From Gammaproteobacteria bacterium (GTDB lineage Bacteria > Pseudomonadota > Gammaproteobacteria > SZUA-152): 64,000 bases of DNA. Below, piece by piece: positions 14,835-24,199 of the stretch (within the stretch, counting starts at the first letter, position 1; each line of letters begins with the position of its first letter). The stretch covers positions 16,471-80,470 of the forward strand of contig DROS01000036.1 of the NCBI GenBank assembly GCA_011321815.1, given 5' to 3'. The notes beneath the pieces are model-generated. The model was not told where the DNA came from. It searched no databases and worked only from the letters and a program-made list of their open reading frames with translations. A program made the position numbers and the translations under genes.

Positions 14835-17800
14835 CAGGGGGATTCGCGCCAATATAAATAACGGTCGTCGCCACGAAAAATACCAAAGGTGGCTGTGGCC
14901 GAGGGGTTGTCGTCATAAAGGTTGCCGTCCAGAAGTTGATCGACTGCGTCGTAATCGTATTGCAACCAGCCGGGCCAGAGGGTGTTGATAATACTGCTGC
15001 CACCGGGGCTACCTGTGCCGGTGAGCGTCAATGTCAGGTTGCCTGCGCCGTTGGTGAGCGTCACCGGGCTCGCAGGGGTGGGTGTGGCAGTGATGCTGGT
15101 ATCGGTCTTGGTATAACTGTAGCTGGAGCAGGCGTCATCTGTGTTCAGTGTCCAGCCGCCACTGGCGTTAAAAAACCAGCTGTTGATCGGTATAAGCAGG
15201 CTGTCACCCAGCTGGCTCATGGTGCCATGCACGTCCTGCGCAGATGCGCGACCAAAGCGTTGCAGATTACCGATGGGGTTGATGCTACGCGGCGTATCAT
15301 TGGCGCTGGCTTCGCCATCGTTGACTGCGGTCAGCGAAATCGTCAAGTCGCTGGTGAAGGGGGCGACTTGCCCGGCGCGGCGCGCATAAACAAAGCTGTC
15401 TGCACTGCTGCCCCCAAGAGTAAAGGTCAGTGAGCCATTGGCATTGTCAATGCGAGAGAGGGTTCCCGCTGTTGCGGTCATTCCCAGTGCCAATACGCCA
15501 TTTTCGTCTGACTGTGAATTGTCGGCAGTGGGATAACTGAGGTTGATGCCACCGATGGTCAGCCTGGCCCAGGCGCCTGTGTAATTGGCAGTCGTCGTAT
15601 TTACCGCGCTTTCTGCCGTAGCGGTGACGGTGGGGTTACCCAGATAGCCGAAATCTTCACCCAGATAAGTAAACGCAGTACTGCTTGTGCAGGTGTTGGC
15701 AAAGCTGCCGTTGGTTGTGCTGGTAACAAAATGGTCCGGGTAAAAACGGCCCACGTTGGCGCTGGTGGTTCCTGTAACATCCCCGCCCCCCAGGTAATCG
15801 CCGTCGGCCACATGGGGGGTAAGCGTGATGATGCCGACTTCATCCCACCGAAAATCGGTACCGGTGTCGACGCCGGCAACAAAACCATCAAAACCGGTGA
15901 TGAATGCAATGGCTGGATTATTCATTGCACCGGCTGCCACCAATACCGGTGTTAGTGCGACGGACTCCGCAATGTTTTCCTGGCCGTAGTTTGGTGTCGC
16001 ATTGCCCAGTGCATTCACGGCGGTTACTGTTACCGAAAAGGCATCCCCCGCCGCCATAAATGCAGCCCCGTTTTCGTCAACAGCGGTGCCAGGGTTTGCA
16101 AAATTGTCACTGCTGCGTTCAATTGAACTCAATATAAAATCAGCAGGTTTGACCACAAAGGCGTCACTGATGCCGCGAATGCCCGTGGGCAGGTCAGCTG
16201 TCACAGAGTCATCTTTCATGGCCAGAGTGATTTGTCCTACATCCGCATAATTAACGGTAACCGCTGCCTGGCCGTTGGTGAATGTCACGGATTGTGCTGA
16301 ACCGGCATCGGCGGTTATTTCATTGGCAAAGGCATTCACTGTATTGACAGTCACGGGCAGAGTGCCTGTGCCTGGATTATTGTATGTTGACCAGAATTTG
16401 AGATTCTTTGTGCCAGTGTATGCTTCAATAATGCCGCATACCGGGTCAGTGGGTGTGACACCATAGGCTGCCAGATATAATGGAAAGTCACTGGCTGCCG
16501 TCTGTGCCGGAATCGTGGTATCAACAACACCTGAGAACGGTACGGCCAGTGGTGATGCAGTGACGGTAAAACCATTGGGTGAAAATATCAGATTTCCTTC
16601 GGTATCATCATCACGGATGACGCCATCATAGACATCAACATCAATGCTGGCGGTACCACTCTGGTAATCGAGATCAAAAATGGCCACGCCATTGTCTGCC
16701 ACATCAAATGTGTAAGTGGCCAAACCATCGTTGGCGGTGGCATCCGTAAAATTAGCTGCCGTTCCGGTATTCAGTGTCCAGGTACCAGTGCCGCTTTGTG
16801 TATCCAGTGCAATATTCCCGGTATAACCGGTATAAGTTGCACCACTGGATAATTTGGCGGTAACAGTAATGGTTTCTGCCAGACAATTAATGCCGGTGTT
16901 GTTATGTGAAATAACAAAATGATCCAGTGTTGAGCCGCAAGGATGCGTGGCGTTCATATCTGCCTGGATTTCAGCCTGGCTGCGCACGGTATTGTAAATA
17001 CGCGCCTCATCAATGGAGCCATTGGCCGAATTACCCGTCATGGGGCCCACTACGTACGAACTGCGATTGTCACCAAAATACAATGTATCCATCTCGCCTA
17101 ATACGCCGTTGGTGGGGTAAGTCTGCGAGACATCGAGATTGCCATTGATGTAAATTTGCAGCCGGTCGTTTGGCAGGTCCCAGGTAACGGCGATGTGCAC
17201 CCACACATTGGCAGCAAAATTATTATTACCGCCTTCAGGTCGCCAGTCACCATCCACACTGTCTTCCAGACCAAAACTCAGGCGGCTGTTATTTTGCAGA
17301 GAGAGATAAAAATATTTTCCACTACTGGCAAGGGAGGCATCCATTAACTGGCGATCACCATTGTTGCCACCCCAGGGAACATTGCTTTTGTACCAAAAAT
17401 CAATGGTGCCAACATTGCCAACATCGTTGTTGATATCAACGCCGGTATCAACAGCATCATAAACTGCGCTGGAGGTATTGGACGGAATATCGCCATAACC
17501 ACAAGTACCCGGGCTGCCGGCAACGACCGGGTTTGTATTTGCCGGTACCGCCGCGCCAACGGCGACACCATGGTTAGCATTACCACTGCTGTCTATTACA
17601 CTGCCCCAAGCCACATCATCCATGGCGTAATAGGCCAGCGCATAGGTAGGGCAGGGGCGTGTTTCCGCCATGGCAACACCGACCTGTGCAGCACTGAGGG
17701 CTGCATTGTAAATACGCACTTCATCAATCATGCCGTCAAACTCACGGCCACTAAAACCCTGGTCGGCGCCAAATTGCAACGGGTCATTATTGTTGATGAG

Positions 17801-19480
17801 ATTTTCAGCATATGACCGTGATCCACGGTTAACGCCATTAATATAAATCACCTGGCGGCCACTGTTGGAATAAACAATGGCAATGTGATACCAGGTTCCG
17901 GGAGTCAGTGTTATGCCGCTGCTGTTAAACTGGCGCGTGGCGCCATTGGCATTTTGCCACCACCAGTTAATGTTAGCACTGCTGTTGATGTGAAATTCAT
18001 AATTCTCATCTTTGGAGAGAATACTCATCAATCCACTACCCGGAATCGAGTTCGGTTTGATCCAGGTCATTACCGTCAGGCTATCAGAGATATCCAGTAG
18101 CGCATTATCGGCAACTTCCACGAAATCGGTGCTGCCGCCAAGTGCCGCACCATTGCACACCCGTGCCGGCGCCGTTGTTGCAGAAGAGCCGATGCGTACG
18201 CCATCGAGCCCATTGCCGGTACTGTCAATCACCTCGCCCGCCACCCCCGCCCAACCAGCTTCATCCATACGCCACTCACCAACGGCAGAGGGCAGGGTCA
18301 CGGGTGGTGTGCCATTGAACTCCACAACAAACCAACCGATATCTGCCCGTTGTCCGGTAAAATTACGCCGCATGTCAATGGCGGTTGATGATAATCCCAG
18401 CGTTACTGAGCTGACACCAGTAATGTCATCGCCATTATAATTGTTCATGCCCATGTTCTGCCCGCTATAAGCTTGCACGGATGCAAATGCCACTGAACGA
18501 TTGATATCTACAGTACTGATCGCAACAGTATTTTGTGCGTCGCCACTGTTGAGGCGTTCACTGCCATGTTGTACAGAACTGCCATCATTCAATTCCACCA
18601 CTTGCCAGACAATTTCGCTGATTCGATCACCGACAGAATCACGGTCAACGCGCAACGTTGTGGCATTAATGAGTTGGGCGCGAATCATGCGTTCATCAAC
18701 ATCAGGGCCGGAATCCGGGCTGCGAAAGCCCACCAGGGCAAAACTGGCGGCAGTATTTACCGCCGTTGGCAACGTGATATTAACGCTGCCAGTACCGCTG
18801 GACATGGCAGAGCTACCCGTTTGCACATTAATGTCTGCTGCATTGGTAAATTCCACCACCTGCCAGGCAATTATGTGGCTGCTATTGCCATTGCTTGCCT
18901 TGAATTGCACATTGTTATTGCTGGTCAGCCTGCCTGTAGTGGGGTCATCCGAACTCCAGATTGAATCCGTGTTGCGAGGTGTTTTTGAATACAGGACAAA
19001 AGCTTGGTTGGTGGAACTGACAGCAGTGATCGGTACGTTCAGAGTCGAAGAGGTTTGATTCACTTCGCCACGTTGTACTGACACACCGGAGCTGAATTCC
19101 ATCACATACCATTGGATATTAATGGTTGACGTTTCATTGGTTACCCGCACAAATTCAACAGCCGTACCCGCAGTATTGATTCTGCCTCGTACTGTAGAAC
19201 CGGGGGGGCGATTACTGGAGGAGCGGGTTTGAAACATCAAGAAAGATTTTCCGGGATCAACAGCGGTAATGCTCACCGATGTGGTACCGTTACCTGAACT
19301 GATTGCCGTACCACTTTGTACCTGATTAAGCGTGGCAGAGTTGACCGTGGAAAAAGCCACAGACAATGAGAAAAGCAAAGACACCCATAAAAGACAGACA
19401 GCCATATTTTTTGGCAAGACACCAATCTGAACGGGTCTTTCCAGGATCATTGTTTTTTCATGGCACGTAAATCGAGTCAT
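14834..19480 (-). CDS. mshQ: MSHA biogenesis protein MshQ, very large, LamG and DUF6701-type
   Basis: 1548 residues from ATG at 19480, which has GGAAG six bases upstream; the longer frame to 19546 runs through the mshA terminator and is rejected. A signal peptide (LLWVSLLFSLSVAFSTVNSA) is followed by four related blocks of about 85-95 residues, each ending in a W-x-V-x-EF type strand (IQWYVMEFS, IAWQVVEF, IVWQVVEL, IGWFVVEF). Next come two LamG/concanavalin-like domains (starting GEWRMDEAGWAGV and YALAYYAMDDVAWG) with WIKPNSIPGSG and DEVRIYNAALS/DEARIYNTVRS hallmarks, then a beta-rich C-terminal half of the DUF6701 kind found in MshQ. Surface-exposed or pilus-tip adhesin is the likely role. 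Vibrio mshQ sits at the operon end; here it lies between mshA and mshC. Confidence 0.88.
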   Translation of the reverse strand: MTRFTCHEKTMILERPVQIGVLPKNMAVCLLWVSLLFSLSVAFSTVNSATLNQVQSGTAISSGNGTTSVSITAVDPGKSFLMFQTRSSSNRPPGSTVRGRINTAGTAVEFVRVTNETSTINIQWYVMEFSSGVSVQRGEVNQTSSTLNVPITAVSSTNQAFVLYSKTPRNTDSIWSSDDPTTGRLTSNNNVQFKASNGNSSHIIAWQVVEFTNAADINVQTGSSAMSSGTGSVNITLPTAVNTAASFALVGFRSPDSGPDVDERMIRAQLINATTLRVDRDSVGDRISEIVWQVVELNDGSSVQHGSERLNSGDAQNTVAISTVDINRSVAFASVQAYSGQNMGMNNYNGDDITGVSSVTLGLSSTAIDMRRNFTGQRADIGWFVVEFNGTPPVTLPSAVGEWRMDEAGWAGVAGEVIDSTGNGLDGVRIGSSATTAPARVCNGAALGGSTDFVEVADNALLDISDSLTVMTWIKPNSIPGSGLMSILSKDENYEFHINSSANINWWWQNANGATRQFNSSGITLTPGTWYHIAIVYSNSGRQVIYINGVNRGSRSYAENLINNNDPLQFGADQGFSGREFDGMIDEVRIYNAALSAAQVGVAMAETRPCPTYALAYYAMDDVAWGSVIDSSGNANHGVAVGAAVPANTNPVVAGSPGTCGYGDIPSNTSSAVYDAVDTGVDINNDVGNVGTIDFWYKSNVPWGGNNGDRQLMDASLASSGKYFYLSLQNNSRLSFGLEDSVDGDWRPEGGNNNFAANVWVHIAVTWDLPNDRLQIYINGNLDVSQTYPTNGVLGEMDTLYFGDNRSSYVVGPMTGNSANGSIDEARIYNTVRSQAEIQADMNATHPCGSTLDHFVISHNNTGINCLAETITVTAKLSSGATYTGYTGNIALDTQSGTGTWTLNTGTAANFTDATANDGLATYTFDVADNGVAIFDLDYQSGTASIDVDVYDGVIRDDDTEGNLIFSPNGFTVTASPLAVPFSGVVDTTIPAQTAASDFPLYLAAYGVTPTDPVCGIIEAYTGTKNLKFWSTYNNPGTGTLPVTVNTVNAFANEITADAGSAQSVTFTNGQAAVTVNYADVGQITLAMKDDSVTADLPTGIRGISDAFVVKPADFILSSIERSSDNFANPGTAVDENGAAFMAAGDAFSVTVTAVNALGNATPNYGQENIAESVALTPVLVAAGAMNNPAIAFITGFDGFVAGVDTGTDFRWDEVGIITLTPHVADGDYLGGGDVTGTTSANVGRFYPDHFVTSTTNGSFANTCTSSTAFTYLGEDFGYLGNPTVTATAESAVNTTTANYTGAWARLTIGGINLSYPTADNSQSDENGVLALGMTATAGTLSRIDNANGSLTFTLGGSSADSFVYARRAGQVAPFTSDLTISLTAVNDGEASANDTPRSINPIGNLQRFGRASAQDVHGTMSQLGDSLLIPINSWFFNASGGWTLNTDDACSSYSYTKTDTSITATPTPASPVTLTNGAGNLTLTLTGTGSPGGSSIINTLWPGWLQYDYDAVDQLLDGNLYDDNPSATATFGIFRGDDRYLYWRESP

Positions 19481-19492
19481 GATATTCTTCCC

Positions 19493-19531
19493 AAAAAAAC
19501 AAGCCAGGCAGCTTGCGCGGCCTGGCTTGTT
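19493..19531 (-). terminator. Rho-independent terminator after mshA
   Basis: On the minus strand AACAAGCCAGGC (19531-19520) and GCCTGGCTTGTT (19509-19498) form a perfect 12-base-pair stem with a 10-base loop, followed by a run of seven T. It lies 58 bases past the mshA stop and ends 12 bases before the mshQ start. It should end most mshA transcripts and lower expression of mshQ and the minor pilin genes relative to the major pilin. Confidence 0.88.
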
Positions 19532-19588
19532 TTCGGTAGTTTTCACGATATGGGCAACAGCGGCCCTGGTGATAAACCGGGCCGTTAA

Positions 19589-20023
19589 TTAACAACCTGT
19601 GCCAAGAACAGCACTGATAACCGGCGCAGCGGGGGCAACTGCTTCAGTATAAGTAAAGCTGCAAGTACCTGAGCCATTGGTAATGGTTAAAACAACAGGT
19701 GGACCAGGAACGGTTGAACCCTGAAAGTCCAGTCCGGCGCCTACGTTGAGGCCAGCCAGATTGACAATTGTGGCCGCATTAGGATAACCATTTTGATATG
19801 TTACAGGTGTACCTTCGATTACCGATGTGGTGTTATCAATTAAATATGCTGCATGAGCAATGGCCGCTGCGGAAGAGACTGCACCACGTGCTCCGGCAAT
19901 AGATGCGCCCTCTGCGCGGGTAGACAGGTCGGCAAATTTTGGTAAAGCCGTTGCCGCCAGAATACCCAAAATCACAATCACCATCACCAGCTCAATGAGG
20001 GTAAAACCGCTTTGTTTCTTCAT
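19589..20023 (-). CDS. mshA: MSHA major pilin MshA
   Basis: 144 residues from ATG at 20023 (ribosome site GGAG eight bases upstream); the frame extends 27 codons further but those precede the pilin leader. Leader MKKQSG then FTLIELVMVIVILGILAATA, with Gly at -1 and Glu at +5, followed by the class pilin segment ALPKFADLSTRAEGASIAGA. Two cysteines, in GTCSF and in the final LGTGC, would form the D-loop disulfide. The gene has its own 130-base upstream gap and a strong terminator just after, fitting high expression of the structural subunit. Confidence 0.93.
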   Translation of the reverse strand: MKKQSGFTLIELVMVIVILGILAATALPKFADLSTRAEGASIAGARGAVSSAAAIAHAAYLIDNTTSVIEGTPVTYQNGYPNAATIVNLAGLNVGAGLDFQGSTVPGPPVVLTITNGSGTCSFTYTEAVAPAAPVISAVLGTGC

Positions 20024-20156
20024 GTCACTATCTCCAACTTTATGTACTTTATGCGCTAATTGTTCGGGGCGGTTGTACCCAAAACTGCGCCGCCATAGCC
20101 CCATTCGTTGTAACTATCGGTCTTGCTTGAAAAAATCTTTACATATTATTGATTAT

Positions 20157-21377
20157 TTATTTAATAACCACTTCGGATAAATTCCACATGGGCAGAAACA
20201 CACCCAGGGAAAGTACGAGTACAATGCCTGCAATTATCACTGTTAATATGGGCTCAATACGCGCACTGAGTTTGTTGATATCATTTTCCACTTCGGCCTC
20301 GTAAAATAAAGCAACTTCGGCCAGCAGCGTATCAATGGAACCGGTTTCTTCACCCACCGCCATCATTTGCATTACCAAACCATCAAACAAACCGGTGGCC
20401 GCAGCAGTGCGTGTAATGGACTCTCCACGCTCGATACCCGTTTGCATACCCAGTAAACGTTCCTCTACATAGCGATTATCCAATGCTTTGGCTACCACGG
20501 TGAGTGCTGTAATCAGTGGTACTCCAGCTTTTATGGACATGGAAAAAAGCCGCGTAAAACGTGCCAGTGTGGCGCGATAGATAATGTCGCCAGCCAATGG
20601 TAGTTTGAGTTTTTGTTTGTCCCATCGATAGCGCCCATTATCAGTTTTTATGTAGTGCCGTACACTCAGCGTAGTGACCAGCAATACGCCCAGTAATTCT
20701 GGCCACCAGGTCACACTGAAATCTGAAACATTCATCAGGACCAGGGTGGGCAGTGGCAATTCCGCTCCGAATTTGGCAAATACGCCCGCAAAAGATGGAA
20801 TCACAAATAAATTGATAATGGCAATAGCGATGGAAATTGCGATGAGTACAAAACCAGGATAGCGCAGCGCAGCTTTAATCTGGTCATGTGTGCGTTTGTC
20901 ACGTTCTATATAACGCGCCAGCCGGTTAAAAATTTCATCCAATTGGCCTGTGGTTTCACCGATGCGGATCATTGATACATAAAATAACGAAAATATTTTT
21001 GGATGTTCATTAAACGATGTTGCCAGATCCCGGCCGGATTCCAGGCTTGTTGTTACACGGCGAATGGCTTCTGTCAGTGTGGTGTTTCTGGTGGATTGTG
21101 ACAAGCCATGCATGGCGCTTAACAATGGAACACCGGCTTTGGTGAGACTGTGCATTTGTCGGGAGAATTGAATGATATCGGTGTCCGTCACTTTTTCAGT
21201 AAAAAATTTACTGAAATCAATTTTAGTGGATGCCCCGGTTTTTGCTGAATTGATGTCGATAGGAGTGATGCCATTTTCCAATAATTGTGAAGCCACCGCA
21301 TCTGAACTCACCGCCTCCATAGTGCCCTCAATGAGATCACCCCTATGACCACGCGCCTTGTATTGAAAGAATGGCAT
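20157..21377 (-). CDS. mshG: MSHA biogenesis protein MshG (GspF/PilC-like inner membrane platform)
   Basis: 406 residues, the usual size for the type II secretion F/PilC family. It forms the inner-membrane platform on which the MshE ATPase works. Seen: the N-terminal FQYKARGHRGDLIEGTMEA, two GspF domains each ending in long hydrophobic stretches (VLIAISIAIAIINLFVIPSF and the final VIIAGIVLVLSLGVFLPMW), and the signature EETGSIDTLLAEVALFYEAE with its first-domain equivalent GETTGQLDEIFNRLARYIE. It lies 18 bases after mshE. No mshF or mshB follows; mshA comes next. Confidence 0.9.
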   Translation of the reverse strand: MPFFQYKARGHRGDLIEGTMEAVSSDAVASQLLENGITPIDINSAKTGASTKIDFSKFFTEKVTDTDIIQFSRQMHSLTKAGVPLLSAMHGLSQSTRNTTLTEAIRRVTTSLESGRDLATSFNEHPKIFSLFYVSMIRIGETTGQLDEIFNRLARYIERDKRTHDQIKAALRYPGFVLIAISIAIAIINLFVIPSFAGVFAKFGAELPLPTLVLMNVSDFSVTWWPELLGVLLVTTLSVRHYIKTDNGRYRWDKQKLKLPLAGDIIYRATLARFTRLFSMSIKAGVPLITALTVVAKALDNRYVEERLLGMQTGIERGESITRTAAATGLFDGLVMQMMAVGEETGSIDTLLAEVALFYEAEVENDINKLSARIEPILTVIIAGIVLVLSLGVFLPMWNLSEVVIK

Positions 21378-21395
21378 CGTTTAAACCATCAATGC

Positions 21396-23102
21396 TCAAT
21401 CAATCCAGCCACTGATACGGATAACTTCCGCAATAGAAGTTACACCCTGCTCAGCCAAGGTCAGGCTGTTTTTTAAAAGAGGAACGAATTGTTCCTGAGT
21501 CAACGCATGTTTTTTGAATGTTGCATAATCCTGATGGCGCAAGGCATCGGCAAGATCACCGGTAATATCCAGCATCTCGTGTACGGCGGCGCGCCCCCGG
21601 TAGCCGGTGTGTCCACAGGCAGAGCAACCGGTACCGTATTGGAATTTCATTTTTATGGCGCATTCTTCACCTACAGCCGCCTTCAGCCAAGCCAGTTGAC
21701 CTGCGTCCGGATCATGGGCCGTAGTACATTTATCGCAGATACGCCGCACCAAGCGTTGCGCAACAATGGCGTGTACCGCCGAAGCTACCAAGAACCCTTC
21801 TACTCCCATGTCGACAAGCCGTAACGCCGTACTGATGGCATCATTGGTATGCAATGTCGACATCACCAGGTGACCGGTAATCGACGCACGTAACGCGATT
21901 TCTGCCGTTTCCTGGTCACGAATCTCACCAACGAGAATAATATCCGGGTCTTGCCGCAATGCGCTGCGCAACACCCGTGCAAAGTCCAGTCCCACCTTTT
22001 GATTGATCTGCACCTGATTAATACGAGGCAAACGATATTCCACCGGATCTTCCACGGTAATGATTTTTTTTTCCGGTGTGTTTAATTCATTTAATGCGGC
22101 ATAAAGTGTCGTGGTTTTACCACTACCCGTCGGGCCGGTGACCAACAATAAACCGTGAGGGCGATGAATGGCTTTTCTCAGGCGGATTCGAATATCATCC
22201 GATAAACCAATTTTATCCAGCCCCTTTACACTTGTGGAATGATCCAGCAGCCGCATTACCACGGCTTCACCATATTGTGTCGGCATAGTGGAAAATCGCA
22301 CATCCACAGCCTTGTTTTTTAATTTGATATTAAAACGGCCATCTTGTGGTAAGCGTCGCTCGGCGATATCCAGGCCAGCCATTAATTTCAGACGCGACAC
22401 CAATGCAGGCACAATGGCTTTTTCATCCATCACCTGCTCGTATAAAGCACCATCAACGCGACGGCGAATGCGTAACACGGTTTCGTCCGGCTCAATATGA
22501 ATATCAGAGGCATTGGTTGCCATGGCCTCCTCAAATACAGTCTCTATCAAGCGTACTACTGGTGCGTCAGACTGGCTGACGACTTTGTCCAATGCCGCCA
22601 GATCAAAGACATTTTCCACCATGTCTTCGCCGATTTCTGTGGCAAGATTCTGTATTTCACTACCGTGCTGATAAATCCTGTCGATGGCGGCGACCAAATC
22701 CCCCTCTTTTACCACGGCAACCTTAATGGGGCCTTTTATCACCCGCACCAGATCATCGTAGGCAAAAATATTTGTCGGGTCGGCCATACCTACCAGCAAA
22801 CCATCCGGTGTATCTTCCAATGCCAACGCACGGAAACGACGGGCTGCCGTTTCCGGAAGTTTTTTCACTATATCCGGTTTGAACTGAAAAGTGCTTAAAT
22901 CCACAAAAGGCACATTAAGCTGACGAGATAACAAATCAAGTACGTCATCCTCTTTGACGTAACCATTTTCGATCAAGACACGGCCAAGCTTATGACCGGT
23001 TTTTTTCTGTTCATCCAGGGCCGCTGTCAATTGGCCTTCAGAAATGAGTTTGTGCTCAACCAGCAAGTTACCCAGGCGAATACGCTTTATCTGTGCGGGC
23101 AT
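21396..23102 (-). CDS. mshE: MSHA pilus extension ATPase MshE
   Basis: 568 residues. A GspE/PilB-type ATPase that powers pilus extension. The N-terminal MshEN module (RIRLGNLLVEHKLISEGQLT, then RVLIENGYVKEDDVL) keeps the R-L-G-x-L-L and L-x-x-x-L-x-x-Q spacing of the c-di-GMP-binding motif known for Vibrio MshE. The catalytic part has Walker A GPTGSGKTTTLY, the aspartate box TVEDPVEYRLP, Walker B ILVGEIRDQETAE, the histidine box STLHTNDA and two CxxC pairs (CDKC and CSAC) for zinc. It suggests pilus extension controlled directly by c-di-GMP. Confidence 0.93.
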   Translation of the reverse strand: MPAQIKRIRLGNLLVEHKLISEGQLTAALDEQKKTGHKLGRVLIENGYVKEDDVLDLLSRQLNVPFVDLSTFQFKPDIVKKLPETAARRFRALALEDTPDGLLVGMADPTNIFAYDDLVRVIKGPIKVAVVKEGDLVAAIDRIYQHGSEIQNLATEIGEDMVENVFDLAALDKVVSQSDAPVVRLIETVFEEAMATNASDIHIEPDETVLRIRRRVDGALYEQVMDEKAIVPALVSRLKLMAGLDIAERRLPQDGRFNIKLKNKAVDVRFSTMPTQYGEAVVMRLLDHSTSVKGLDKIGLSDDIRIRLRKAIHRPHGLLLVTGPTGSGKTTTLYAALNELNTPEKKIITVEDPVEYRLPRINQVQINQKVGLDFARVLRSALRQDPDIILVGEIRDQETAEIALRASITGHLVMSTLHTNDAISTALRLVDMGVEGFLVASAVHAIVAQRLVRRICDKCTTAHDPDAGQLAWLKAAVGEECAIKMKFQYGTGCSACGHTGYRGRAAVHEMLDITGDLADALRHQDYATFKKHALTQEQFVPLLKNSLTLAEQGVTSIAEVIRISGWID

Positions 23103-23104
23103 GC

Positions 23105-24196
23105 TTATTCCTCAAACTCATTCAGATCATAATCAGTATCAGCAAACACGGGCGCCATGGGTGTCAGTGCAACGATACGCGCCTGTATATATTTCAACAC
23201 CGCATCGCCCAGGCCTCCGGCACGTTGCGCACGTTGAAAAGCGTCCAGTGCGAGGCTGGCTTCGCCCATGGCATCCTGAGCCAGGGCCAGGCCCATCCAC
23301 CATGACGCCACTCCCGGGCGCTGTAATAAAATTTGTTGGTAGGTGTGTGCTGCCTGCGCATATTTTTCCACCTGCTGGTAAAGGGCCGCCAGTAAGGCAT
23401 GATATTCGGGGTCGGTTGCCACAGCTGGGCGCGCCCGCTCCAATACCATGACGGCAGCAGCGGTATCACCCTGATCCACCAGAATACGCGCATACAATTT
23501 TGCCAGTGGTGCAGCCGTCGGCATTAACTGTAGACCCTCACTTAAAATACTCGCCGCTTCGTTCATACGCCCGGTATTTAATAAAATTGCCGCCAGTGTT
23601 TCACGGGCCTGAAAATGAACCGGCGAAAAGGACAACGCCTCCTCCAGTGCACGTTGTGCATCCTGCTGGTGATTGCGGGACAACATGTGTATCGCATGCT
23701 GAAAGGCCAGTTGTGCTTTCTGTTCACCGGTCAGCGGATGAATGATTTTGTTGATATTTCCCTCGGGGCTGACGGGGGTTGTTTCAATGATGTTCTCAAC
23801 GCGCGGTTTTATTGCCTTCGGTGTGATTTTTTTGGCAATGGTTTTTACCATTGTTTTCCTGGCCTCCACAGCGGGCTCAGGTTTAGCCGTTATGAGCGCA
23901 GTTGTGATGCTTTTGGGCAAGGTGTCTGCGATAAAGTCCGGTATTTCTTTTTTAGGCGTGACAATCGCTGTGTTTTCTGTTGCCACAGTTTGTTGTTGGT
24001 TACCCAATAAATACGCCATAATCACCGCGCTCACAAAAACCCCTGCCACAATGACAGCCAAAACCCTATAATTAATTGAACTTCCCGCAGGCTGTGCTAC
24101 TGAGCCGCTGGCGCTAAGCCCGCGCAGCGGGGATGATCCCATTCCCGGCGTATGGCGTTGTTCGAGATCGTGCAACATTTGATTGATCAGACTCAT
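23105..24196 (-). CDS. mshN: MSHA biogenesis protein MshN (TPR protein)
   Basis: 363 residues. N-terminal MSLINQMLHDLEQR is typical of MshN. One membrane helix (VLAVIVAGVFVSAVIMAYLL) anchors a periplasmic part with a Lys/Pro-rich linker and about five tetratricopeptide repeats (ALEEALSFSPVHFQARETLA, LSEGLQLMPTAAPLAKLYA, YQQILLQRPGVASWWMGLAL). It is presumed to help secretin or complex assembly. Tight spacing (two bases before mshE, three bases after mshM) indicates one operon. Confidence 0.88.
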   Translation of the reverse strand: MSLINQMLHDLEQRHTPGMGSSPLRGLSASGSVAQPAGSSINYRVLAVIVAGVFVSAVIMAYLLGNQQQTVATENTAIVTPKKEIPDFIADTLPKSITTALITAKPEPAVEARKTMVKTIAKKITPKAIKPRVENIIETTPVSPEGNINKIIHPLTGEQKAQLAFQHAIHMLSRNHQQDAQRALEEALSFSPVHFQARETLAAILLNTGRMNEAASILSEGLQLMPTAAPLAKLYARILVDQGDTAAAVMVLERARPAVATDPEYHALLAALYQQVEKYAQAAHTYQQILLQRPGVASWWMGLALAQDAMGEASLALDAFQRAQRAGGLGDAVLKYIQARIVALTPMAPVFADTDYDLNEFEE

Positions 24197-24199
24197 GCG

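Noticed and set aside
18012..19058. Long plus-strand open frames inside mshQ
   Set aside because: Ser/Thr/Leu-rich antisense shadows of the repetitive beta-rich mshQ sequence; no ribosome site or family match.
19481..19546. Longer N-terminus of MshQ
   Set aside because: These 22 codons run through the mshA terminator stem, and the ATG at 19480 has a clear ribosome site.
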